A stretch of 64,000 nt of DNA from Bradyrhizobium elkanii WSM2783. GTDB lineage: Bacteria > Pseudomonadota > Alphaproteobacteria > Rhizobiales > Xanthobacteraceae. The position numbers were made by a program, and so were the translations under genes. The notes under the pieces were generated by a model that worked only from the letters and a program-made list of their open reading frames with translations, was not told where the DNA came from and made no database searches. Of this stretch, positions 35,109 to 43,403 are shown piece after piece; the first letter of the stretch is position 1; each line of letters starts with the position of its first letter. The stretch spans positions 62,001 to 126,000 of the forward strand of contig NZ_AXAP01000004.1 of the NCBI RefSeq assembly GCF_000472865.1, in the 5' to 3' direction.

Positions 35109-36320
35109 ATGAAGAAGCTCATGGTGGCGACCTGTGCGATCGCATGGGCGGGGTTGTCGTTCTCCGCGTTCGGACAGGAGAAGAACTACGGACCGGGCGT
35201 GACCGATAGCGAAGTCAAAATAGGTCAGACCATGCCGTATAGCGGCCCGGCGTCGAGCTTCGCGGCGATCGGGCGTGCGATGACCGCTTATTTCCAGAAG
35301 GTGAACGCGGAAGGCGGCGTCAACGGCCGCAAGATCAACCTGGTCTCCCTCGATGACGGTTATAGCCCACCCAAGGCCGTCGAGCAGACGCGGCGATTGG
35401 TCGAGAGCGAGGAGGTGCTGGCGATCGTCGGCACCTTCGGCTCGCCGACCAACTTCGCAACGCAAAAATATCTGAACGCCAAGAAGGTGCCCGGCCTGTT
35501 CCTCGGCACCGGCGCCAACCGCGTCTCCGAGCCCGCGACCTATCCATGGTCGATGGGTTGGCAGCCGAACAACCATGCCAAGGGCGTGATCTACGCCAAA
35601 TACCTCCTCAAGGAGCGGCCCAATGCGAAGGTCGCGGTGCTGTTCCAGAACGACGATTTCGGCCGCGACTACGTCAAGGGCTTTCGCGACGGGCTTGGCG
35701 ACAGGGCCGCGACGACGATCGTCAAGGAGCTCAGCTACGAGATTGCCGAGCCGACCATCGACTCGCAGATCCTGATCCTGAAAGCGACCGGCGCCGACGT
35801 GTTCCTCGACATTTCGACGCCGAAATTCTCCGCGCAGGCGATCAAGAAGATGGCGGAAACGAAGTGGGATGCGCTGCACCTGCTCAGCGATGCCGCCGGC
35901 TCGATCTCCAGCACGCTGGTGCCGGCGGGGCTGGACAATTCCAAGGGCGTCATCACCGTCGCCTTCCGCAAGGATCCGAACGATGCGGCATGGGCCGATG
36001 ATGCCGGCGTGAAGGAATATCTCGCCTTCATGAAACAATACATGCCCGAAGCCAATCCGTCCGAGACCTATCACGTGTTCGGCTATGCGACGGCGCAGAC
36101 CTTCGTTCACGTCCTGAAGAATTGCGGCGACGACCTGACGCGCGAGAACCTGATGAAGCAGGCGACCAGCATCAAGGACCTCGTCCTCCCGATCATGCTT
36201 CCCGGCATCAAGCTCAATACCACCCCGACGCGCTACACGCCGATGAGCCAGGAACAATTGATGCAGTTCGACGGCGTGAAATGGAAGCCGATCGGCGAGG
36301 TGATCGACGCGGAGAAGTAG
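35109..36320 (+). CDS. LivJ-type ABC substrate-binding protein
   Basis: A 403-residue periplasmic protein with a signal peptide (MKKLMVATCAIAWAGLSFSA, cleavage near FGQ, residue 22). The mature protein starts with the usual family pattern GVTDSEVKIGQTMPYSGPAS. It is of the branched-chain amino acid/aromatic-acid binding family. It follows the ligase gene by 35 bp with a GAAGACAGGAAAAG site. No LivHMGF permease or ATPase genes are nearby. It is a close paralogue of the protein at 60086-61312. Confidence 0.93.
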   Translation: MKKLMVATCAIAWAGLSFSAFGQEKNYGPGVTDSEVKIGQTMPYSGPASSFAAIGRAMTAYFQKVNAEGGVNGRKINLVSLDDGYSPPKAVEQTRRLVESEEVLAIVGTFGSPTNFATQKYLNAKKVPGLFLGTGANRVSEPATYPWSMGWQPNNHAKGVIYAKYLLKERPNAKVAVLFQNDDFGRDYVKGFRDGLGDRAATTIVKELSYEIAEPTIDSQILILKATGADVFLDISTPKFSAQAIKKMAETKWDALHLLSDAAGSISSTLVPAGLDNSKGVITVAFRKDPNDAAWADDAGVKEYLAFMKQYMPEANPSETYHVFGYATAQTFVHVLKNCGDDLTRENLMKQATSIKDLVLPIMLPGIKLNTTPTRYTPMSQEQLMQFDGVKWKPIGEVIDAEK

Positions 36321-36329
36321 GACGACTAC

Positions 36330-36500
36330 CTCGCCCCGCCCTTGCGGGGAGAGGTCGGAATTCAAGCGCAGCTTGAATTCGGGTGAGGGGCTGCTTCCGC
36401 GAACTCATCTGACGCCGTCTTCGTGGAGACAACCCCTCACCCTACCCTCTCAGAGCGAGCTCCGCTCGTCTGGGCCCCGTGGAGAACGGGGAGAGGGAGG
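36330..36500. repeat. compound palindromic repeat between convergent genes
   Basis: The segment contains CCCCGC-CCTT-GCGGGG, GAATTCAAGC-GCA-GCTTGAATTC, GGGTGAGGGG...CCCCTCACCC and AGCGAGCTCCGCTCG hairpins. The GGGTGAGGG/CCCTCACCC pair is shared with the element at 722-836. It separates the convergent binding-protein and dehydrogenase genes and could end both transcripts. Confidence 0.75.
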
Positions 36501-36524
36501 CGCAGGGCACTTGCGCTCTTCAGT

Positions 36525-37706
36525 CTATTCACACTCGCGCAGCACCTCCCGCGCGATGGTCATCTTCATCACTTCGGTGGTGCCCTCCGCGACCTGCGCG
36601 ATGCGGCTCTGGAAATAGAGCTGGCCGAAGCGGTTTTCCCTGAGCACGCCGAGCCCGCCATGGATCTGGATGGCGCGATCGATGACCCGGCAGGCCGCGA
36701 GCGGCGCGAAGCATTTCACCATCGCGGCTTCCTTGCGTGCATCGAGGCCACGATCGAGCATCCAGGCGGTCTTGTAGACCATCAGCCGCGACTGCTCGAG
36801 GTCCATCTCCGATTCCGCCAGCATCCATTGAATGGCCTGCCGTTCCGCGAGCGGTTTGCCGAACGTCTCGCGCTCACGCGCCCGTTTCGCGGCCTGCGTC
36901 TGCGCCCAGCGCGCGGTGCCGGTCAGGCGCGCACCGATCACGGTGCGGTTACGGTTGAGCTGGTCCATCATGTAGCGGAAGCCCATGCCCTCCGCGCCCA
37001 GCATGTTCTTCGCTGGGACCACGCAATCCTTGTACTGGTAGTCGCAGCTCCGGCCGAGATAGGTGCCCGGCGCCATGGTCTCGTATTCGCGCAGCACCGA
37101 CACGCCGGGATTAGGATAGTCGACCAGGAACAGGCTGATCCCCTCATAGCCCTTGCTCGGATCGGTCACGGCGTAGCAGAGCAGATATTTCGGCGTGATG
37201 GCGGGATGGTTCGGCGGCGGCGCCCAGCGCTTGATGCCGTTGATGATGTAATTGTCACCGTCACGAACGGCGGTGGTCTTTATCCCGGCCGCGTCGGAGC
37301 CCGCGCCCGGCTCCGAGATGTTGATGTGGTAGAACTTGTCCTCTTTCAGGATCGGATAGAGATACGCTTCCTTCTGCCATTCCGGCGCGACGTGAAGCGC
37401 GGGATGCGGATCGAGAAAGCCCGACCAGGTCGCGAGCAGGCCATGCATCACGGGCGACCTTACGATCTCCTCGTAGACCAGGCACTTCGCGACCGTGCCT
37501 AATCCCTGCCCGCCGGCTTCCTTCGGCACCGCCAATCCCCTGAAGCCGTATTCGCGGAATTTCCGCACCACGCCCATGAAGATGTCGTGCGGCACGGCGT
37601 AGTCGTCCGTTCCCCAGTCATGCTCGAGCGGGCGGCAGACTTCCTCCACAAAGGCAGCGGCCCGCGCCTTGATGTCGCGTTGTTCCCTGGACAGTTCAAA
37701 ATCCAC
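36525..37706 (-). CDS. acyl-CoA dehydrogenase
   Basis: A 393-residue flavoprotein that introduces the alpha-beta double bond in acyl-CoA thioesters. Marks are NISEPGAGSDAAGIKT (FAD/substrate site), GIKRW, and the C-terminal QIHGGLGVLRENRFGQLYF and EGTTEVMKMTIARE segments. The start is GTG at 37706 (VDFELSREQ), with GGAG six bases upstream; the opening from 37802 lacks family similarity. It should work with the acyl-CoA ligase on the opposite strand. Confidence 0.92.
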   Translation of the reverse strand: MDFELSREQRDIKARAAAFVEEVCRPLEHDWGTDDYAVPHDIFMGVVRKFREYGFRGLAVPKEAGGQGLGTVAKCLVYEEIVRSPVMHGLLATWSGFLDPHPALHVAPEWQKEAYLYPILKEDKFYHINISEPGAGSDAAGIKTTAVRDGDNYIINGIKRWAPPPNHPAITPKYLLCYAVTDPSKGYEGISLFLVDYPNPGVSVLREYETMAPGTYLGRSCDYQYKDCVVPAKNMLGAEGMGFRYMMDQLNRNRTVIGARLTGTARWAQTQAAKRARERETFGKPLAERQAIQWMLAESEMDLEQSRLMVYKTAWMLDRGLDARKEAAMVKCFAPLAACRVIDRAIQIHGGLGVLRENRFGQLYFQSRIAQVAEGTTEVMKMTIAREVLRECE

Positions 37707-37904
37707 TGTGATCTCCAAGCCTTGTTTTGCAAGGCTGGAGACTAGGTCGGCTGCGTCAGGGCGATTATGGCGTGGAGAGCCAATCTGGTTGGCTGATTGC
37801 ATCAGGCCGGGAGACCTTGCTGGCTTCGTCCTTCGCGTCGCTCGATCAGGCCGCGGTGTCTAGCGCGCGGAACTCGCGAAACAGGTCGGCAGCTCCCCAG
37901 TTGC

Positions 37905-38147
37905 TCAGCCATCTCTGGCTGAGCAAGCGCAAGTCGATGCTCCACGGCTGGCCTGAACCGGCGGGCATGGCACCGTCCCATAGGAACAAAAAACGCAGCA
38001 ATCGCCTGGCTTGGGCTTCAGGTGGGCACCGCATGCCTTGCAATCATAGAAGAACCTGCAAGCATCTAGCGGCATGATTTCCATCTGACGATATCCGCAG
38101 TGTGGACATGTGACGATGGATTGCAGAATAAGTGAGTTGTCCTGCAT
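37905..38147 (-). CDS. GDCCVxC-domain protein
   Basis: An 80-residue cysteine-rich protein. Two CxxC pairs (CPHCG near residue 14 and CKACGAH near 36) are followed by the signature GDCCVFCSYGTVPCPP near 48-63. This defines the GDCCVxC family, whose members are sometimes selenoproteins and often lie near metal-resistance or mobile genes; here all positions are Cys. The last 15 residues look like a non-homologous extension. It stands alone in a lower-GC region. Metal or thiol chemistry is likely; the exact role is unknown. Confidence 0.8.
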   Translation of the reverse strand: MQDNSLILQSIVTCPHCGYRQMEIMPLDACRFFYDCKACGAHLKPKPGDCCVFCSYGTVPCPPVQASRGASTCACSARDG

Positions 38148-38957
38148 CGCCGCATCCCGCCAGAAATAGTCTCGAAATCAGCGCCATGAGTATAGCGCCG
38201 ATACGGCCTCCAGGGGACGAAAACGAGATTGCGGATAACGCGGGAAGGGACGGTGTCCCGCAAGGTCGCTTCTCCCGAGCAGAATTCGACCAGTTAGATT
38301 TTGTCTAATCGGCACGATGACGTCTGCGTCGTCGTGCCACGTGGGGGGTTCCGTGGCGACAACCTGCCAAGCGTCACTTTTCCGGCCAGCAATGGACAAT
38401 GCTTGATCTTGGCGCGGCGGGATTCATGATCGCGCCTTCCGATAGCTCCAGATCTTGAGCAAAAGTAGCATTGCTACAAAATCATCTAATGATTGCTTCA
38501 AAACTAATTGCTTCAATAATCTCAAAACAAATGGTCGGCCTGCGTACCAACTACTCTCGGGGCAAGCTTGATTGCATTTCTGCATTTTGCCAACGTCAGG
38601 ACGAGCGATTCACGTCGCTTATCTAAAAGAACGGCAAATTTTTGGAGCGCTCGGCATGACAAAGGCGCTCCGACACAACTGACATAGCCGTTCTGCATTC
38701 GGGGTGACCACCTATGTCTTGGGGGCACCTTCACGATTGTGTGCGTGTGCGTTTGTGGCGTCTCGTCGAGTCCGAACCTCAAAAACATAAATCCACGACG
38801 CGCTGAGCTCACGCTACAACCGCTGAATCTGCAAGTGACTCATCCGGAAAACAAAGAACTGCGTGCGCAGGGCAATCTCTGCTCGCGCTGTCAGCATCAC
38901 CACGGCACACGCCGAACGAAAAAATTCAACAGGCTAGGCGAATGGGGCAAATACCGC
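38148..38957. other. long AT-rich non-coding region before the LafR-like gene
   Basis: About 810 bp without a supported gene. The part at 38455-38525 is strongly AT-rich and holds GTAGC-ATT-GCTAC, AATCA-TCTAA-TGATT and a direct repeat of ATTGCTTCAA. A GTGTGCGTGTGCG run lies at 38737. This looks like a long promoter or leader region for the LafR-like gene. A reading frame from 38739 that joins it adds residues unlike the family. Confidence 0.5.
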
Positions 38958-39722
38958 ATGTACGTCATCATCGATGATCGAGAGAACGTTGCCACCGGCT
39001 ACATCGGCGGTTTCGATCGTGAAGGCATTTCTTCTGTTGGATTTTCGCCAACGGAGTTCCTTGAGTGGCTGGAATCTGCGGGCGACGATGAGCTGTCGGC
39101 CATTGACGCTTTTCTTCTTGGAGATTGTGATACTCGCGCCACCTTGCCTCGCACTGTCCGCAAGCGCTGCCGTGCACCGATCATCGCACTCAGCAACCAG
39201 AGAATGCTTAAGCACACGGTCGAGCTCTTTGAAGCTGGCGTGGATGATGTCGTCCATATTCCAGTCCACCCACGCGAGATCCTGGCAAGAACTGCCGCGA
39301 TCTCCCGCCGCAGCCTCGGAATATCGACCCATGGCAGGCAAGGTGCGATTCGAGTCTTCTTTGACGGGAGAGATCCGGAAATTGGAGGAGCAGTCATGAT
39401 GCTGCCGCGTCGCGAGCTCCGCATCCTGGAACACATGGTTGGTCAGCAAGGAAAATGGCTGACCAAAACGCAGATATTCAATGCGGTTTATGGGATCTTC
39501 GAGTCAACGTTCGATGAAAACGTGATCGAAAGTCACGTCAGCAAGCTGCGCAAGAAGCTGCGTGACCGTCTCGGCTACGACCCGATCGTCTCGAGGCGAT
39601 ATAGCGGCTACCGGCTCGATTCCTCGACAGGAGCGCCCGAAGACGACGCGACGCGAGATCTCCAAACCCTTGGCATCCTGGCCAAGCAAGCACCATCGAG
39701 GCCACGACCCATCTTCACTTGA
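38958..39722 (+). CDS. LafR/FtcR/Rem-like orphan flagellar regulator
   Basis: A 254-residue OmpR-type protein whose N-terminus (MYVIIDDRENVATGYIGGFD) and overall sequence resemble FtcR of Brucella, Rem of Sinorhizobium and LafR of Bradyrhizobium, master regulators of flagellar genes. The receiver is degenerate: no DxxMP after strand 3 (AFLLGDCD) and I101 replaces the usual Lys before Pro. The winged helix (about 140-225) has TKTQIFNAVYGIFESTFDENVIESHVSKLRKKL. A 30-residue tail is extra. No lateral flagellar genes adjoin it, and no kinase. It probably works without phosphorylation. Confidence 0.85.
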   Translation: MYVIIDDRENVATGYIGGFDREGISSVGFSPTEFLEWLESAGDDELSAIDAFLLGDCDTRATLPRTVRKRCRAPIIALSNQRMLKHTVELFEAGVDDVVHIPVHPREILARTAAISRRSLGISTHGRQGAIRVFFDGRDPEIGGAVMMLPRRELRILEHMVGQQGKWLTKTQIFNAVYGIFESTFDENVIESHVSKLRKKLRDRLGYDPIVSRRYSGYRLDSSTGAPEDDATRDLQTLGILAKQAPSRPRPIFT

Positions 39723-40325
39723 GAGAACGAGATCATCATTCAGAACAGGTAACGCATCGCCACGAAAGTAGCCGCATGACCAACGACCGCGTGGCATCTG
39801 TGCAGATTTGGTAACGAGCTAGCGCATGCCTGCCCGTCACGACAGCAGGCGCAGCCATCCCATTCCGGATGACGGGTCTGCGCGACGCGCAGGCCCGCCG
39901 CTTACCTGTTGGCATCGCGTACCGCCTCGATAATGCTTCGATAGAGCAGCACGATTTGTCGGATCGCGCGCGAATCCTCTGGAGACGGTTCGAAACGTGA
40001 AAATCATTCTTCGAATGCATCGCTGAACCTTTCGCCTTGTGACAGCGACAATCTCGTTGTCACTGACGATCCAGGTTGCGTTGCCGCGCTGTGTAGTCCG
40101 ATCCAATCGGCGGATGATTAATGAAGTCAGTGTTGCTTGCGGGGAAATTCAAACGATCAGCAGACAATTTCTTAATGGCCGACGCATTAGTGGGCTAAAC
40201 GACATGCAGTTGAGTTGAACCTCGAACCAAAGCGCTCAGGGCGCTCATGAGGTGCACGCCGAGAAACTGCTCGCAAATCGTTGAGCCGAGAAACTGCTCG
40301 CAAAATCTTTTGAATTGGGTTGATC
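39723..40325. other. intergenic region with no supported gene
   Basis: About 600 bp between the LafR-like and MarR genes. On the minus strand a short open stretch at 39902-39999 reads like a C-terminal remnant (RFEPSPEDSRAIRQIVLLYR...) without a start. The 3' part holds the direct repeat at 40258-40304. Nothing else is recognised. Confidence 0.5.
40258..40304. repeat. 20-bp direct repeat before the MarR gene
   Basis: GCCGAGAAACTGCTCGCAAA occurs exactly twice, at 40258-40277 and 40285-40304. Each copy holds the inverted pair CGAG-AAACTG-CTCG, so each could be a half or full operator. The second copy ends 21 bp before the MarR start. Confidence 0.75.
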
Positions 40326-40907
40326 ATGACGTTAGCACGCGAGACGGTTGAATTATTGGTTCAGACGGCGAGGATTTGGCACTTCGAAGGTAGTCGGCAC
40401 GGGCTGCGCGATCGCGAATGGATGGCCCTGCGTTTTCTTGCTCGCGCGAATCAGTTCTCCCGGACTCCGTCGGCATTGGCCACTTTTGTCGGCACTACCA
40501 GGGGCACCGCATCTCAAATCGTCAAGGTGCTCGAAAGAAAGGGATTCCTCGTTCGCAAACCTGCTGCGGAAGACAAACGCTCGGTGATCCTTTATGTGAC
40601 CGCGCAGGGTGAGAAATTTCTCGGGCATGATCCGGTCAATGTACTCGTAAAGGCGATAGGCGTGCTCAGCGTCGATCGCCAGACCAGCTCTCGCGATGCG
40701 CTCCGCCAGGTGCTCGACTGGTTGGATATTACCCAGCAACGACATCATGCGGACATTTGCAGGGAGTGCACGTTCTTGACGGAGAATAGTGCCGACGGCG
40801 CGACAGGCAACGCCCGCCCACAATTCACATGTCGCTTCTTTCGTGCAGCGATCACAGCGGACGAAACTATGCTGCTATGCGCGACCTTCGAGCGCGGCCG
40901 GCGATAG
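40326..40907 (+). CDS. MarR-family regulator with cysteine-rich tail
   Basis: A 193-residue winged-helix protein of the MarR type. The DNA-binding part (about 35-105) has LATFVGTTRGTASQIVKVLERKGFLVR and the wing PAAEDKRSVILYVT. The C-terminal 50 residues contain Cys in ICREC, FTCRFF and LLCATF, a possible metal or redox site not typical of MarR. The ATG at 40326 is assumed; TTG at 40320 is also in frame, and no strong ribosome site is seen. The direct repeat just upstream is a candidate operator. Confidence 0.78.
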   Translation: MTLARETVELLVQTARIWHFEGSRHGLRDREWMALRFLARANQFSRTPSALATFVGTTRGTASQIVKVLERKGFLVRKPAAEDKRSVILYVTAQGEKFLGHDPVNVLVKAIGVLSVDRQTSSRDALRQVLDWLDITQQRHHADICRECTFLTENSADGATGNARPQFTCRFFRAAITADETMLLCATFERGRR

Positions 40908-40938
40908 ATTCATCCGACGCTGGCGCTGCGGACGTCCG

Positions 40939-41069
40939 CTAAAGCGTGATGACTTTTCTTCGAATCGTCATCCCGCTTTAGCTCTTTTTGTTTGAGCATC
41001 ATCTCCGCGCAAACGCTTCGCGTTTGTCGCGAGGGAAAACCGGTGTCCACTTTTCCGGGTCATGCTCTA
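40939..41069. repeat. palindromic repeat family B, long form
   Basis: CTAAAGCGTGATGAC...CATCCCGCTTTAG, then TTTGAGCATCATC...GGTCATGCTCTA, with the inner AACGCTTCGCGTTT stem. Layout matches 6412-6534. The remainder of 40908-41264 holds nothing recognisable. Confidence 0.8.
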
Positions 41070-41264
41070 TTTCGTTTCGTGATGCTGTATGCCGAGAGAG
41101 CAGGCGAAGCGCACGGCAGCTTCGAGCTGCAACCAGACGATTATTGGAATGCCGACAATTTTAATCATCTATGAGGCAGCTCGAATCAACAATCTTCATT
41201 GCCTGCATGATAGCTCGTCACCATCAACTCCTCGCCGCCAAAGGCGAACGTGCCGACGAGACCC

Positions 41265-42416
41265 ATGATCATGACGACGTTCTATTCGTTAATCAATGAA
41301 GTGCAAAATACAACGACATCCGGGTCGACGAAACGGCAACTAAGGGCTCTCACCCGCATTACGGACTTGTTCCTTGCCGGGTCTGGTCGCTACTCCAAGC
41401 AGCAGATCAAACTGTTTGACGAGATATTCAAAACCCTCGTTGCCGTGATCGAGTTGAAAACCCGCGTCAGGCTGGTCCGCCATCTCGCGACTGACTCGAA
41501 TGCGCCGGCAACGCTGGTCAGGGCACTTGCATCGGATGATGCTGTTGCCGTGGCGGCTCCGGTTCTCAGTCAGTCGGATGCCCTTAGCGAGTCCGATCTT
41601 GTCGCCTGCGCCAGCACCCAAGGTCAGGGCCACCTTCACGCAATCGCGCAACGTCGAACAATCAGCGAGGCGATCACGGAGCTGCTGATTCTGCGCGGCG
41701 AAGCCGGCGTGGTCCATGCGGTTGCGAGCAACCCGGGCGCCCGCTTTTCGGATGGCAGCTTCGGCGAGCTCGTCGCGCGATCGAGCGAAGATACCCAGCT
41801 TGCCCTCCATGTCGGGACGCGGCATGACATCCCCAGACATCATTTCCTGAAGCTTATGGAAACTGCCTCGGCTTCCGTACGCAACAAGATCGCCGCGGCA
41901 AACCCGCAATTTTCCGACGCCGTGCATGACGCCGTGACAGAGGTCATCGACGACATAAATCTGGAGGTCCGCAATCAGTCTCCGGATCACGCGCGGGCAA
42001 GGAAGAAGGTAAAGCGCCGCAAATACTGGAAGGAGCTCGGAGAAGCGGATGTTCACGCGGCCGCCCGAGCGCAGGATTTTGAAACGGCGGTGATGGCGTT
42101 GTCCGTCCTTGCAGCCTGTCCTATCGAACTGGTCGAACGGGCGGTTCTCAATGAGAATCCTGGCACCGTGCAACTTGTCGCAAAAGCCGGCGGATGTTCC
42201 TGGGCAACGGCCAAGGCTTTGCTGCTGATGAGAGTAGCGGACCGCAGGCTAAGCAAGATCGACCTTGATCAAGCGCGAGAAAACTTCGAGCGGATCGAGC
42301 TCCGAACGGCGAGACGAGTGCTTGAGTTCTACAGGGCACGCCGTGACGCGCGCACAAGCGAAAGCCATCCCATCACGCCGAGCGAAACCGGCTCCCTAGC
42401 GGTCGCCATGATATAG
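41265..42416 (+). CDS. DUF2336-domain protein
   Basis: A 383-residue all-helical protein with the repeated short helices typical of DUF2336 (HEAT-like), common in alphaproteobacteria and of unknown function. The N-terminal two-thirds carries the family pattern, such as LFDEIFKTLVAVIELKTRVRLVRHLA and VLSQSDALSESDLV. A basic stretch KKVKRRKYWKELG divides it from a further helical part. Three in-frame ATGs (41250, 41265, 41271) make the start uncertain. There is no signal peptide or membrane segment. Codon use is less GC-biased than the window average. Confidence 0.8.
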   Translation: MIMTTFYSLINEVQNTTTSGSTKRQLRALTRITDLFLAGSGRYSKQQIKLFDEIFKTLVAVIELKTRVRLVRHLATDSNAPATLVRALASDDAVAVAAPVLSQSDALSESDLVACASTQGQGHLHAIAQRRTISEAITELLILRGEAGVVHAVASNPGARFSDGSFGELVARSSEDTQLALHVGTRHDIPRHHFLKLMETASASVRNKIAAANPQFSDAVHDAVTEVIDDINLEVRNQSPDHARARKKVKRRKYWKELGEADVHAAARAQDFETAVMALSVLAACPIELVERAVLNENPGTVQLVAKAGGCSWATAKALLLMRVADRRLSKIDLDQARENFERIELRTARRVLEFYRARRDARTSESHPITPSETGSLAVAMI

Positions 42417-42421
42417 GTCCG

Positions 42422-42763
42422 CTAGAACAGGCGCCCGCCATTCGGAACTGGCCGCTCAGGCGCAACGAGCACCACACGGCCTTGTTCATCGGGAAAGCCC
42501 AGCGTCAGCACCTCCGAGAGGAATGGGCCGATCCTGCGCGGCAGCAGATTGACCACGCAGGCCACCTGCCGACCAATCAATGACTCGGCGGAATACAGCT
42601 CGGTAAGCTGCGCGCTGGACCGCTTCGTTCCAAGCTCGCGGCCGAGATCAATCGTCAGTTTCCACGCCGGCTTCCGCGCTTCCGGAAAATCAGCCACGTC
42701 AACGATCGTGCCGACCCTGATGTCGATGGCCAGGAACTCGTCGATCCCGATCGTTTGCGTCAT
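42422..42763 (-). CDS. csaA: CsaA-like tRNA-binding protein
   Basis: A 113-residue single OB-fold protein of the EMAP/CsaA type. It starts MTQTIGIDEFLAIDIRVGTI and includes KPAWKLTIDLG, RRIGPFLSEVLTLGF and PERPVPNGGRLF at the end. CsaA binds tRNA-like structures and has been described as a secretion chaperone. The start at 42763 has GAGG before it; an opening from 42781 adds six residues. It converges on the DUF2336 gene, 5 bp apart. Confidence 0.92.
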   Translation of the reverse strand: MTQTIGIDEFLAIDIRVGTIVDVADFPEARKPAWKLTIDLGRELGTKRSSAQLTELYSAESLIGRQVACVVNLLPRRIGPFLSEVLTLGFPDEQGRVVLVAPERPVPNGGRLF

Positions 42764-42961
42764 GTAAACCTCGCGCAGCAAGTGTGTTTCGTTCGTGCTG
42801 TTGGCGTGACCAAAAAACGGTCATGCAAATCACGAACCGACGTTGGATACGCCAGTGATGCGATGGCTGCCAGCGGCAATATCGGATGTGAGTACGAACA
42901 GCACTCGGAGTTGCGTCGTAAAGCGGGACAGGGCAGGTTTTTCACGCAACCTCGGCTCGCA

Positions 42962-43345
42962 TCACCTCTTGCGAGCCACGATGTAAGGACGGTTGTCGTT
43001 GCCCTTGGTTGCGTGGCTTTCAGTGGCGAGAATGTCGAAGCCTGCCGCACATATTTCCCGACCCAGCTCCGCTACCCGAAAGACGCCTGCATAGGGTGCT
43101 TTTCCGATCGCGCGCATCGCGGGCAGCAAGGCAAACGAGATGAGTGGGTTCATGTCCCCGACGCAGGGTGTCTTGGAGATGAACAAGCCTTCGGCTGCAA
43201 GCAAGGCGTGGATGCAGCGTAGCGTGCGAGGCAGGTCGCGGACCAGATGGAGATAGTTGAATCCCAGAACCACGTTGAACGGTGCTGCATCAGGCGTAAG
43301 CGCTTCTGCGGTCGCGGTGCGGAAGACAAGGCCCGGAATGGGCCC
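42962..43345 (-). pseudogene. truncated SAM-dependent methyltransferase
   Basis: The C-terminal half of a class I methyltransferase remains: LVFRTATAEALTP, FNVVLGFNYLHLVRDLP, ALLAAEGLFISKTPC and a normal end NDNRPYIVARKR. The SAM-binding glycine motif of the N-terminal half is missing. An in-frame TAG lies just upstream near 43363, and no plausible start is present before an internal one at 43273. The break lies about 60 bp from the next gene, suggesting deletion at a junction. Confidence 0.7.
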
Positions 43346-43403
43346 AGCGGTACCCCGCTATCGCCGCCACGAGACAGCGGACAGCCATTTGTGGGTGATG
43401 GAC

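Noticed and set aside
38522..38812. 96-codon leftward frame in the AT-rich spacer
   Set aside because: No ribosome site or family similarity; it overlaps the proposed leader of the LafR-like gene.
39902..39999. Open stretch on the minus strand reading RFEPSPEDSRAIRQIVLLYR and onward to a stop
   Set aside because: It looks gene-like but has no start, and a stop directly upstream; at best a remnant too short to assign.
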